Positions 36,112 through 44,446 of a stretch of 64,000 nucleotides of DNA are shown one piece after another (the stretch's first letter is position 1; every line of letters begins with the position of its first letter). The stretch spans positions 248,001 to 312,000 of the forward strand of contig NZ_JANUGY010000001.1 of NCBI RefSeq assembly GCF_024756235.1. Direction: 5' to 3'. The notes beneath the pieces were generated by a model, which saw only the letters and a list, made by a program, of their open reading frames with translations, was not told the origin of the DNA and ran no database searches. The stretch is from Massilia kyonggiensis. GTDB lineage: Bacteria; Pseudomonadota; Gammaproteobacteria; Burkholderiales; Burkholderiaceae_D. The translations under genes and the position numbers were made by a program.

Positions 36112-36474
36112 TGGGCGTTAGGGAAATGAAGCATGAATGCTTGTGGACCAATCTAATATTTTAACTGAGCGCAACGGCGACTGGGAACCTTTTGTTGCTC
36201 TCACGACCATAAATTGTGCTATGCAATATAGCGCCGTAGGCATATGCGCCACATTGAGAGCGCTCGAGGATGGGAAGTGCTGATTGAGGGCAACGGCAAT
36301 TATCTTTTTGTTAGATAGCTTGTCTTAATAATGTAATCACTGCGTGATTATTGGTGAGAATTAGAACAAATATGTTTATGGATATGCCAACTATTCAGGA
36401 TAATTAAAGCCACACATCGAAGCGCAGGCGGCGGCTCGACACGCATCATAACGATGCCGCTCGCTAACCAAATG
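36112..36474. promoter_or_regulatory. Promoter region of the polysaccharide operon, with palindrome
   Basis: 363 AT-rich bases with no gene. A 17-base perfect palindrome with a 3-base centre (TAATCAC-TGC-GTGATTA, 36334-36350) is the most operator-like element. No RfaH ops (GGCGGTAG) or JUMPstart element was found on either strand, and no clean -35/-10 pair could be fixed. Confidence 0.45.
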
Positions 36475-37431
36475 TTACAATTTGCGTGGAGGGCACTGCT
36501 CTGTCAGACTGTTCACGTTATCGTTCCATTCTTTTAACTTTCTGCTCGATAGCCCCATCACAGATACGCCATTCTCATCAAGCGTATCGATCCGGACCGT
36601 GTCCTCAAATCGCATGAACTGCGTCACGGCCTCCCCGTGCTCCAGGATTTCCCAACGGCGCTGCTCTTCAATGCATGCATACCCGCGCAAAGCCTCCCCA
36701 TTCGACACGACGCCCGATCCGACGATGCTGCCGGCCCGCACGTTGCGCGTCCGCGCGAGATGCGCAATCAACTGTGCGAAATTGAAGACCATACCACCTG
36801 GATCCGACTGGCCGACGAGGTGTCCGTTCCAGCTCGTGCGCAGTAACAGGTGCGCCTTGGCGTCGCGCCATGCCTCTCGCAATTCATCCGGCGTGACGGC
36901 AACGGGTGAAAAACTTGTCGCCGGCTTGGCCAGCTCCGATGGAATCAGGTTGCGCAAGGACACCTCATTCACCAGCATGAGCAGCCGAATCTGGTGATGC
37001 GCATCATCGGGCGTGGCGCCCATGACCACATCACCGGTCACCACGGCGACGCCGGCGCCAAAATCGAGCCCCCACTCCTCGTGGGCCACCACGATATCGT
37101 CCGTCGGACCCAGCAGTTCATCGCTGGCGCACTGGACCAACCGCGGCTCGTCGTCGGAGCGGTCGCCATATGCCTCGCCAACGACGAATTGATAGGCCCG
37201 CGGCAACGGCGCCATGCATCGGCCAGGATCGAAATCGAACGGGCGGCGGGCACGCCCCGCATTCAGCTCGTCGTACAGGGCGGCCAACTGCGGCGCGATG
37301 AAGGCCCAGTCGTCCAGCGCAGCCTGCAGGGTGGGCGCGATGCCATCCGCGATGTGGGCAGTCTTGAGGTCACGCGCGACAACGGCAAGCTGGCCATCGC
37401 GCGTGCCATCCTTCAATGTGGCGAGTTTCAT
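36475..37431 (-). CDS. Fumarylacetoacetate hydrolase family protein
   Basis: About 318 residues from the ATG giving MKLATLKDGTRDG (a GTG 13 codons earlier is the alternative). FAH-fold signs: a metal-ligand block in VVAHEEWGLDFGAGVAVVTG, then DDAHHQIRLLMLVNEVSLRNL, SWNGHLVGQSDPGGMVFNF, and GSIVGSGVVSN (the family GTxxGxG region). Such enzymes cleave acylpyruvates or hydrate 2-keto-pentenoates; the precise substrate is not clear. Single gene, transcribed toward pldA's upstream flank on the same strand but with 70 bases between them. Confidence 0.87.
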   Translation of the reverse strand: MKLATLKDGTRDGQLAVVARDLKTAHIADGIAPTLQAALDDWAFIAPQLAALYDELNAGRARRPFDFDPGRCMAPLPRAYQFVVGEAYGDRSDDEPRLVQCASDELLGPTDDIVVAHEEWGLDFGAGVAVVTGDVVMGATPDDAHHQIRLLMLVNEVSLRNLIPSELAKPATSFSPVAVTPDELREAWRDAKAHLLLRTSWNGHLVGQSDPGGMVFNFAQLIAHLARTRNVRAGSIVGSGVVSNGEALRGYACIEEQRRWEILEHGEAVTQFMRFEDTVRIDTLDENGVSVMGLSSRKLKEWNDNVNSLTEQCPPRKL

Positions 37432-37500
37432 GATGAGGACGGTCGAGGTCGGGCCGCCATTGTAGTGCACCCCTTCCGGGAGCGGCCATCCCCTCTACGC

Positions 37501-38631
37501 TCAAAACGTGCCCAGCAATCCGACCCCGACGGTGTTCTGATAGTAGTTATAGTCGATCAGGCTCTGCCCGTACCCCGAAAACACATGCGCATAGCCCTTG
37601 ATGTGCCCGGCCAACGGAAACGCCCAGCTGAGCTGGACGGCGCCTCGGTCTGTGGAGAAATTGCGTCGCAATAAGGCCGAGTAATCGTTGCCATTGCTGC
37701 GGTAGGTGACGACGACGTCGCCGCGCCCCATGTAATCGACGATGTCGCGGTTGTCGTCGTCGGCCGCGGCTTCGTTGACGCGTTTCCAGACACGGCCCAG
37801 CACGGTCCACCCTGCCCGCTCGAGTCCGACTTGCGCATAGACCCGGTTCCAGCTGCGCGACAATGTCGAGGTCTGTCCGTTCGACTGGTGCACGAGACCG
37901 AGATTAAGAAAGCGTGCGTTCATCCCCAGTACACTGAAATGCAGTGGAGTGACGGCCATCAGCTCGGGTTGATAGTTCGTCTCGCGGAAGGGGCTGGACG
38001 CCTCGTGATTGCCGGCTTGCCAGAAGCTGTTCTGGGTATAGCCGAACCACAGGTCGACGGGCTTGTCGAAAGCGCTTTCGACGAGCTTCATCTTGAAACC
38101 CAGTTGAAATACGAGTTCCGAATGCGCGAGGTCGCTCGTCAGGTCGGCGATGCGGCGGAATGGCCGGTAGGGCTCGTTGTTGGGATGCGCGGTACGGGTC
38201 AGCATCAGGTAGTTCACCTGGTGCGGACGGAAATTGAATACGCCGCGCTTGTGCGCCTGGTCCAGCTCCCAATGGTCGGCCAGGCTGAAATCCCGCATCG
38301 TTTCGGGCGAGGCGTCGACGGCAGCTGGAACGGGCGGCGAATCGGCCGCCGCCGTGGAAGTCGCTACAGCGGAAGTCGCCGACGCGGTCGCCCGTGCGTT
38401 GACCGGATCCGCATTCTGCATCGCCGGCGGCGGCAACGGCACCGAGGCGGCCGTGGATGCGGACGCCGGTACGACTCCAGCCAGCCGGTCGTAGCAAGCC
38501 AGCCGCTGAGCAGCATTGGTAACGCGCGCGCAACTGGCCAAGCCTGGGTCAGACTGCTGCGCGATGGCGGGATTTATCGCAAGAAAAGGAATCAGGAGAA
38601 TGAGGCGGTGATCTGTGGCGGGCATCGTCAT
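37501..38631 (-). CDS. pldA: Outer-membrane phospholipase A (OMPLA)
   Basis: About 376 residues. Signal peptide in the MPATDHRLILLIPFLAINPA region (start at the ATG giving MTMPATDH; M two codons on is equally possible). The mature N-terminus has CARVTNAAQRLACYDRLAG and a Ser/Ala/Pro-rich linker, then a beta-barrel with the catalytic block GLVHQSNGQTSTLSRSWNR (His, Ser and Asn as in PldA) and terminal Phe. It hydrolyses phospholipids misplaced in the outer leaflet after dimerisation with calcium. Linker and N-terminal extension make it longer than the E. coli enzyme. Confidence 0.9.
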   Translation of the reverse strand: MTMPATDHRLILLIPFLAINPAIAQQSDPGLASCARVTNAAQRLACYDRLAGVVPASASTAASVPLPPPAMQNADPVNARATASATSAVATSTAAADSPPVPAAVDASPETMRDFSLADHWELDQAHKRGVFNFRPHQVNYLMLTRTAHPNNEPYRPFRRIADLTSDLAHSELVFQLGFKMKLVESAFDKPVDLWFGYTQNSFWQAGNHEASSPFRETNYQPELMAVTPLHFSVLGMNARFLNLGLVHQSNGQTSTLSRSWNRVYAQVGLERAGWTVLGRVWKRVNEAAADDDNRDIVDYMGRGDVVVTYRSNGNDYSALLRRNFSTDRGAVQLSWAFPLAGHIKGYAHVFSGYGQSLIDYNYYQNTVGVGLLGTF

Positions 38632-38831
38632 CGTCGAAGTTAAACTGCACTCTTGCCCATTTAGTAAAACATTGACAAGAGTCGAGTGGCGAGTGTCGCG
38701 GAAATCGGCGCGGCATGTCGCACGCCAGAGTGCCGCCACCGCTTGTGTCGGCACCTTGTCGATTAGTTGCAAATTCCTTGACGACGTACGAAAGCGTTGC
38801 TGCCCCGGCGGAAGGCCGGGGCCTCATTGCA

Positions 38832-39548
38832 TCAGCCCGGCACCAGCAAATCCAGCTGCGCCTGCTCCAGATAACACCACTCCCCTTCCTGCAAACCGAG
38901 CGACTCGAGCGTCAGGCCGCCAATCTGGGAGCGGTGCAAGGCCGAGCAATGGTTGCCTGCCGCGGCCAGCATGCGCTTGACCTGGTGATATTTCCCTTGC
39001 TCCAGCACGATTTCCAGCTGGTGATCGCCTCGCTGCACGCAGGACTGGGCCGCCAGCGGCGCGGGCTCATCGTGCAATTGCACGCCCGACAGAAGCTGGT
39101 CGACGAGCGCCTGGGTGACGGGCTCTTGCGTCGTCGCCTGGTACACCTTTGGGATATGCCGCTTGGGCGAAGACTGCGCGTGAATGAACGGGCCGTCGTC
39201 CGACATCAGCAGCAAGCCCGTCGTGTCATGGTCGAGCCGGCCGACAGGCTGGACGTCGCGCCAAGTGAATTGTTCCGGCAACAAGGTCAGCACACCTGGA
39301 TGGTGGCTCGGCTTGCGCGAGCACTCGAAGTTGGAGGGTTTGTACAGGGCGATGTAGACATGTTCGCGATACACCCATTCTTCGTCGAAGACGGTCAGCA
39401 CCAGGCCGTCCGTCTCCACGAGGGTCTTGTACTTGTCGTGGACTTCGCCGTTGATGGCCACGTCGCCGTCTTCGATCAGGGCCCGGCAATACTTGCGTGT
39501 GCCGAAGCCTTGCGACTGGAGCACGCGGTCGAGGGATAGTTTACTCAT
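38832..39548 (-). CDS. rsuA: 16S rRNA pseudouridine synthase RsuA
   Basis: 238 residues from the ATG giving MSKLSLDRVL. N-terminal S4 domain (SLDRVLQSQGFGTRKYCRAL), then the synthase domain with the catalytic Asp in VGRLDHDTTGLLLMSDDG and the closing GKYHQVKRMLAAAGNHCSAL. It isomerises U516 of 16S rRNA in the RsuA group; LHRSQIGGLTL is also RsuA-like. Monocistronic by spacing. Confidence 0.92.
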   Translation of the reverse strand: MSKLSLDRVLQSQGFGTRKYCRALIEDGDVAINGEVHDKYKTLVETDGLVLTVFDEEWVYREHVYIALYKPSNFECSRKPSHHPGVLTLLPEQFTWRDVQPVGRLDHDTTGLLLMSDDGPFIHAQSSPKRHIPKVYQATTQEPVTQALVDQLLSGVQLHDEPAPLAAQSCVQRGDHQLEIVLEQGKYHQVKRMLAAAGNHCSALHRSQIGGLTLESLGLQEGEWCYLEQAQLDLLVPG

Positions 39549-39767
39549 GGGGCGAGACTGTAGCAGAAGGATTGCAAGCGTCAAAGTTCAGCTATCTCAG
39601 GGTTTCAACTCGAAGCAAGAACTCGTTTGACACATCTCAAGAATTGACTATGTCCCGTTGATACACTGAAACCTGATTAGGAATCGACCTACAGTTACTG
39701 AGTGTAGGACTAAAGGTGGGCCGCACCATCCGGCGCATCGGATCAAACCCCAAACCACGAGGCAAAC

Positions 39768-40265
39768 GTGCAGATCGAAAAAAAACAGAACCACAGCACC
39801 CCGTCTTCGTTCGCAGCCAAAAGCAGCGATACGAGGGTGGCCCAGGAATATGCCGCGATTTTCCCCACCCGGCTTGCGCTGGCGCGCTGGACGCGCGGTG
39901 GCGACATTCCGCATGTACATTGTTTTGAACACCAGCTTCCCATGCGCGCCGCATGGTATGAACAGGCGCAGCGCCGTTTTCAGGCCTGGCTGGAGTCAGG
40001 CGGCTTTCATCAACCTGAGCCGGGCAGCCTTGATAGCGTTATCGCCGACACGCGTCAGCAACTCGACGAACGCGCCATACTCAACAGGAAAGTCGTCGTG
40101 CACGGCGGTCCACGATCGATGTCCCGCCCCTCGGGCACGCCATCCGCGGACACCCTGGACGGTGACGGCGCCACGCGGGATCGCCACGAGATGCCCCGGA
40201 TGTCCTCACCATTAACTGGTTTGCAATCGATTCCACGCAATCCCGGCGACGGACGCCAAAAATGA
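39768..40265 (+). CDS. Hypothetical protein
   Basis: 165 residues from a GTG start preceded by GAGG at good spacing. No signal peptide or membrane helix. The middle (HQLPMRAAWYEQAQRRFQAW) looks helical, and the C-terminal third is polar and Pro/Ser/Asp-rich, probably disordered. A strong palindromic terminator begins right at the stop codon, the best evidence that the gene is real. I recognise no family, and codon use is less biased than in its neighbours. It could be a recently acquired or lineage-specific gene. Confidence 0.5.
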   Translation: MQIEKKQNHSTPSSFAAKSSDTRVAQEYAAIFPTRLALARWTRGGDIPHVHCFEHQLPMRAAWYEQAQRRFQAWLESGGFHQPEPGSLDSVIADTRQQLDERAILNRKVVVHGGPRSMSRPSGTPSADTLDGDGATRDRHEMPRMSSPLTGLQSIPRNPGDGRQK

Positions 40266-40289
40266 AAACGACGGCGTACGCCGTCGTTT
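40266..40289. terminator. Palindromic terminator after the hypothetical gene
   Basis: 24-base perfect palindrome (AAACGACGGCGT/ACGCCGTCGTTT) followed by CC; the A/T ends supply short U runs in both directions. The remaining bases to sppA (40290-40489) hold no gene. Confidence 0.75.
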
Positions 40290-40489
40290 CCTTCCCGATT
40301 GGGACTCCAGCTTGAGGAATTGAATTCTCTCGAAACCGCACGGATGCGGGTCTGAAGCGGTTCCGACAACGATAGGAACAGGCTGGTTTCCATGTCGTTA
40401 GCGCCGAAACAGCTACACACCAACTATAGCCCACCGTTCGTAACTTTCAAGCCCAATATTGAGACATATCAGTTACTCAATGTCCGTGC

Positions 40490-41491
40490 TCAGCGCAAGC
40501 TGGGTACGGCGCCACGGTACATCGAATGCACCGCACCGGCGCCGACCGACGCGCCAAATTTCTTCAGCACACGCTCCGGCAAGCCTTCGTGCGCCGTGTA
40601 ATCGATGATGTCTTCCGCCTTCACGACGTCGCGCGCGACCGTATCCACGGTACCGAAGCCATCCGCAAGGCCCATCTCGACCGCCTTGGCGCCAGTCCAG
40701 TAAAGGCCTGAAAAGATTTCCGGATTTTCCTTCAGGCGCTTGCCGCGTCCGGCGCGCACGACGGCAATGAATTGCTCATGGATTTCGTTGAGCATCTCGA
40801 GCGCATGCTGCTTCTGCTTGTCGGACTGCGGGCTGAACGGATCGAGGAAGCCCTTGTTCTCACCCGCCGTCAGCAGGCGGCGCTCGATGCCGAGCTTGTC
40901 CATCAGGCCCGTGAAGCCGAAGCCGTCCATCAGGACACCGACCGACCCGACGATGCTGGCCTTGTTGACGTAAATCTTGTCAGCCGCCGCTGCGATGTAA
41001 TAGCCGCCCGATGCGCAGATCTCGTCCACGACCACGTACAGGGGTTTGTTCGGGTACCCCTTCTTGAGGCGCTGGATTTCGTCGACGATGATACCGGCCT
41101 GCACGGGGCTGCCACCCGGGCTGTTGATGCGCAGGACGATGGCCGCCGACCCCGGATCGGAAAATGCCTTGTTCAGCGACGGGATGACGGTATCGGCGGC
41201 ACCGCTGCCTTCGTCCTCGATGGCGCCGTCGATCTCGATCAGCGCCGTGTGGCGGCCGAGCGCCTCGATATCCGAACTGCCGAAATTGAAGTCGAAATAA
41301 GCCCAGATCGCGAAAAATGCCACCAGAAGAAAGGACAGCTTGAAGAAGATGCCCCAGCGGCGCGCAGCCCGCTGCTCGCGTACGGTGGCAAATACGAGAC
41401 GCTCCAGGGTCTCGCGTTCCCAGTTACTGAAGGTCGCCGGGGCGGCCGTTCGGTTGTCGTTCGGATTGTCGTTCCTGATGTTGTCGCTCAT
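40490..41491 (-). CDS. sppA: Signal peptide peptidase SppA, short form (S49 family)
   Basis: 333 residues. One N-terminal membrane anchor (GIFFKLSFLLVAFFAIWAYF) and a single S49 domain: LRINSPGGSPVQAGII, the nucleophile Ser in DEICASGGYYIAAAADKIYV, IVGSVGVLMDGF and the general-base Lys in TAGENKGFLDPFSPQS. It degrades cleaved signal peptides in the inner membrane. The length is that of the short, tetrameric-type enzyme rather than the 600-residue enteric form. It follows the Rieske gene by 15 bases, in a typical betaproteobacterial rluC-HAD-Rieske-sppA run. Confidence 0.95.
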   Translation of the reverse strand: MSDNIRNDNPNDNRTAAPATFSNWERETLERLVFATVREQRAARRWGIFFKLSFLLVAFFAIWAYFDFNFGSSDIEALGRHTALIEIDGAIEDEGSGAADTVIPSLNKAFSDPGSAAIVLRINSPGGSPVQAGIIVDEIQRLKKGYPNKPLYVVVDEICASGGYYIAAAADKIYVNKASIVGSVGVLMDGFGFTGLMDKLGIERRLLTAGENKGFLDPFSPQSDKQKQHALEMLNEIHEQFIAVVRAGRGKRLKENPEIFSGLYWTGAKAVEMGLADGFGTVDTVARDVVKAEDIIDYTAHEGLPERVLKKFGASVGAGAVHSMYRGAVPSLR

Positions 41492-41506
41492 AGATACCTG
41501 GTGTGG

Positions 41507-41905
41507 TTACCCCATCTGGCTGTCGCGCAGGCCCGCTGTCGGCGGACGGATGTGCTGGTCCGGTTGCCAATAAATCCTTTGATCGGCTTCCCGCACGGCA
41601 ATCGGCCGCAGTTTGCCGCCGCGGCAAGGTCCGCCCGCACAGGCGCCGCTCTCGGGCAAGTAGATGGCACCATGCGTCGAACACATGAGATAAAGCTTGC
41701 TGGACTCGAAGAATTCGCCCTTGAACCAGTCCAGTTCGACGGGCACGTGGGCGCAGCGGTTCAGGTAGGCGTAGATCCTGCCGCCGAAGCGCACGACGAA
41801 ACCGGTCGCGTCGTCGCCAAATGCCAGCACGGGGAAACGGACGCCCTTGCCGCCATCCTCGACGGTCGCGGAATCGCAGATGTAGACGTCTTCGATATCG
41901 CTCAT
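41507..41905 (-). CDS. Rieske [2Fe-2S] protein
   Basis: 132 residues from the ATG giving MSDIEDVYI. The two-iron ligands are in CAHVPVELDW and CSTHGAIYLPESGACAGGPC, the C-x-H ... C-x2-H pattern of Rieske ferredoxins. No signal peptide or membrane helix; probably a soluble electron carrier or a stand-alone Rieske domain of unknown partner. Its ATG overlaps the upstream HAD gene's stop by four bases (ATGA), so the two are translationally coupled. Confidence 0.9.
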   Translation of the reverse strand: MSDIEDVYICDSATVEDGGKGVRFPVLAFGDDATGFVVRFGGRIYAYLNRCAHVPVELDWFKGEFFESSKLYLMCSTHGAIYLPESGACAGGPCRGGKLRPIAVREADQRIYWQPDQHIRPPTAGLRDSQMG

Positions 41906-42561
41906 GCGTTCTCGACCAGCCACTGATGCAATTCCGGCACGTTCTTCGCCGTGAAAACCGGATGACATGCCTGAAGTTGCTGGACCGGATGGGCGCCATA
42001 CTCGACGGCGATGCCGGAAGCGCCGGCATTATTTGCCATAAGCAAGTCATGCGTCGTGTCGCCGATCATAACGGTACGCCGCATGTCCTGGCCGAGTTCC
42101 CTTGTCAATTCTTGCAACATTGCCGGGTGCGGTTTGGAAAATGTCTCGTCGGCGCAACGGGTCGCATCGAACACGGACAGCAGGCCCGCTGCGTTCAGGG
42201 CGCGGTTCAGGCCGACCCGGCTCTTGCCGGTCGCCACCGCAAGGAAGTACCCCTCCTGGGAAAGCTCGTCGAGCATCGCCCGGACGCCCTTGAACAGGAC
42301 CAGTTCGTGGTCTTTCGTCAGGAAGTGGTAGCGATAGCGTTCGACCATGCGCGGATACAGGGCCGGATCGATGTTCGGCATGACGGCCTGCATCGCTTCG
42401 CCCAACCCCAGGCCGATCACGTGCGAAGCCGCGGCGTCGCTCGGGACAGCCAGGCCCAGGTCCTTGGCTGCGGACTGTATACATTTGACGATGGTGGCGG
42501 TGCTGTCCATCAGCGTGCCGTCCCAGTCGAAGACAATCAGATCGAATTGCTTTCTTGCCAT
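41902..42561 (-). CDS. HAD-superfamily phosphatase (Gph-like)
   Basis: 219 residues from the ATG giving MARKQFDL, with GGAAG seven bases upstream. HAD motifs: DWDGTLMDS (I), VATGKSRVG (II), KPHPAML (III) and MIGDTTHDLLMANNAG (IV), with a helical cap between I and II as in phosphoglycolate phosphatases. Substrate not fixed. Between rluC and the Rieske gene, a conserved position in Burkholderiales. Confidence 0.9.
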   Translation of the reverse strand: MARKQFDLIVFDWDGTLMDSTATIVKCIQSAAKDLGLAVPSDAAASHVIGLGLGEAMQAVMPNIDPALYPRMVERYRYHFLTKDHELVLFKGVRAMLDELSQEGYFLAVATGKSRVGLNRALNAAGLLSVFDATRCADETFSKPHPAMLQELTRELGQDMRRTVMIGDTTHDLLMANNAGASGIAVEYGAHPVQQLQACHPVFTAKNVPELHQWLVENA

Positions 42562-42599
42562 GTCTTCCGGCGCTCGTGGCGCCGGCTCCTCATTCCGCG

Positions 42600-43622
42600 T
42601 TATCGGTTGGTAGTGCGTGTCTTGACTTCCTGCGCTGGCCCCAAGCTTACCAAGAAACGCTCGCATTCCGCCGGCAGCGGCGCCTTCAGGGTCAGCGGCT
42701 TGCCCGTGTCGGGGTGCTGGAACGTGATCTGGTACGCGTGCAGGAACATGCGGCGCAGGGCCCCACGCGCGTCAGTTGCCTTCTGAAGCTGCTTGTTGAG
42801 CGCAAAATCGCCGTATTTCTCGTCACCGAGGATCGGGAAGCCGCTTGAGGCCAGGTGCACGCGGATCTGGTGCGTGCGCCCCGTCTTGAGTTCCGCCTCC
42901 AGGAGCGCGTACTCCGGCCACTTGCGCAGCAGGTTGAACACGGTATGCGCTTCCTGCCCGCCCGCTTGCACGACGACACGGCGCTCGCCGTCCGGCGTCG
43001 TATATTTGTGCAGGGGCAGCTTCACGTGCTGGCGCGGATTGCGCCAGTCGCCGGCGACTACGGTCAGGTAGCGCTTGTCGGTTTTGCCGTCGCGCATCTG
43101 CTCGTGCAGGCTCGTCAATGCGGAACGCTTTTTTGCGAGCAACAGCAAGCCGGACGTTTCGCGGTCCAGGCGGTGCACCAGTTCCAGGAATTTGGCGTCC
43201 GGCCGGGCCGCGCGCAATTGTTCGATGACGCCATATGACACGCCCGAACCGCCGTGCACGGCCACGCCGGCCGGCTTGTCGATCACGAGCAGGTGGTTGT
43301 CTTCGTGCACGATTGCGAATTCCGCACCGGGCACGGGCGCGCTGCCCGCGGCCTTTTCGGCGATGCGGACGGGCGGGATGCGGACGATGTCGCCCGTCGC
43401 CAGGCGGTACAGCTGATCGATGCGGCCTTTGTTCACGCGCACTTCGCCGGAGCGGAGAATGCGGTAAATATGGCTTTTTGGGACACCTTTGCAGACGCGC
43501 AGCAGGTAATTATCGATGCGCTGGCCTGCTTCTTCCTCGGTGATTGTGACAAACTGAGCAGTGGCAGGGGGGCGGCTATCTGTCTGTGATGAAGGGGGAA
43601 CAACATCGTTTTGCAAGGTCAT
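42600..43622 (-). CDS. rluC: 23S rRNA pseudouridine synthase RluC
   Basis: About 340 residues. S4 domain (AGQRIDNYLLRVCKGVPKSH, then RILRSGEVRVNKGR) and synthase domain with the catalytic Asp in LVHRLDRETSGLLLLAKK and the closing RTHQIRVHLASSGFPILGDE. RluC makes pseudouridines 955, 2504 and 2580 in E. coli 23S rRNA. I prefer the ATG giving MTLQND; the longer form (13 codons more) would begin inside the -10-like TATATT seen on the minus strand at 43666-43671. Divergent from rne, as in E. coli. Confidence 0.94.
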   Translation of the reverse strand: MTLQNDVVPPSSQTDSRPPATAQFVTITEEEAGQRIDNYLLRVCKGVPKSHIYRILRSGEVRVNKGRIDQLYRLATGDIVRIPPVRIAEKAAGSAPVPGAEFAIVHEDNHLLVIDKPAGVAVHGGSGVSYGVIEQLRAARPDAKFLELVHRLDRETSGLLLLAKKRSALTSLHEQMRDGKTDKRYLTVVAGDWRNPRQHVKLPLHKYTTPDGERRVVVQAGGQEAHTVFNLLRKWPEYALLEAELKTGRTHQIRVHLASSGFPILGDEKYGDFALNKQLQKATDARGALRRMFLHAYQITFQHPDTGKPLTLKAPLPAECERFLVSLGPAQEVKTRTTNR

Positions 43623-44446
43623 TCGCTCTGTCTTCCCAGAAATTCTCTCTAAGTCCTTCATTTTGAATATATAATCGACAGGCGGCGGTCAAACCTCTGC
43701 AGGTGTAAGAATTAAAACGATATTTTACACAGGGGCGTCTCCATCGGCCCCGCCAAAATGCAAATTCGATGGAAAAAAACGGAATCCCCAAACCGTCGCA
43801 AGCGGCAGTAGTGTCGCGGCATCGCAGCGACAATGCGAAAGCGCAGCGGCGGATTTCAAGGATTTCTAGACGTGTACGCACATTCCTGTGCGAACCTGGG
43901 TTGCACCGCAGTTGCAATCGGGTAGCCGCACAGGATGCAGGATTGGATTGTTTGGAATTGTAAGGATAAGTACCGGCAAGCCGGCCGCAGGGTCGGCTCG
44001 CCGGGTGATGGCGTCGATAACGCTTGCCGTTTCGCCCGACCCGAAGTAAGGAGCCGCTAGACCGTCGTGAGCTGTAGCAGTGTTGTTGGAGACAGTCATC
44101 CGGGAAGATCACGCAGGTGCGCAATCCGCACTGCGGTCTTCACGCCCCGGAGCGCCCGTTTCGGCAACACCCTTCCGCTCCCCGGCATGCACGCCCACTG
44201 AAGATCTGGCTGTGTCGCACCGCTTGCCTGCCCCTGTGCCGCCCCGATCGGGCCGGCCGGGCCGGCGAGGACGTTCGTGCGCGGGGCAATGTCGTTCGAC
44301 GCCACTGCGCCCTGTGGCCGGCCATGCCGTGCCACGCCCCGGGCATACCACCGCCAACACTCCCTTCCCCGCGTACATCCCTGTACTTTCGCCGCTCTTG
44401 CATAAAGACGGCATGAAACGGCCCACGGGTCGCGGAGTTTATAAAA
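43623..44446 (+). promoter_or_regulatory. Long rne leader / rluC-rne divergent region
   Basis: 824 bases with no gene I can support. It must hold the rluC promoter (minus strand TTGACC at 43687-43692 and TATATT at 43666-43671, 15 apart, suboptimal) and the rne promoter. In E. coli the rne leader is long and folds into hairpins by which RNase E cuts its own message; the length here fits such autoregulation. GGAG sits before the rne ATG. Confidence 0.5.

Noticed and set aside
36112-36474. RfaH ops / JUMPstart element
   Set aside because: No GGCGGTAG-like sequence on either strand of the operon leader.
43576-44124. 182-codon frame in the rne leader
   Set aside because: Low-complexity Arg/Cys/Ser composition, no ribosome site, and it overlaps the 5' end of rluC.
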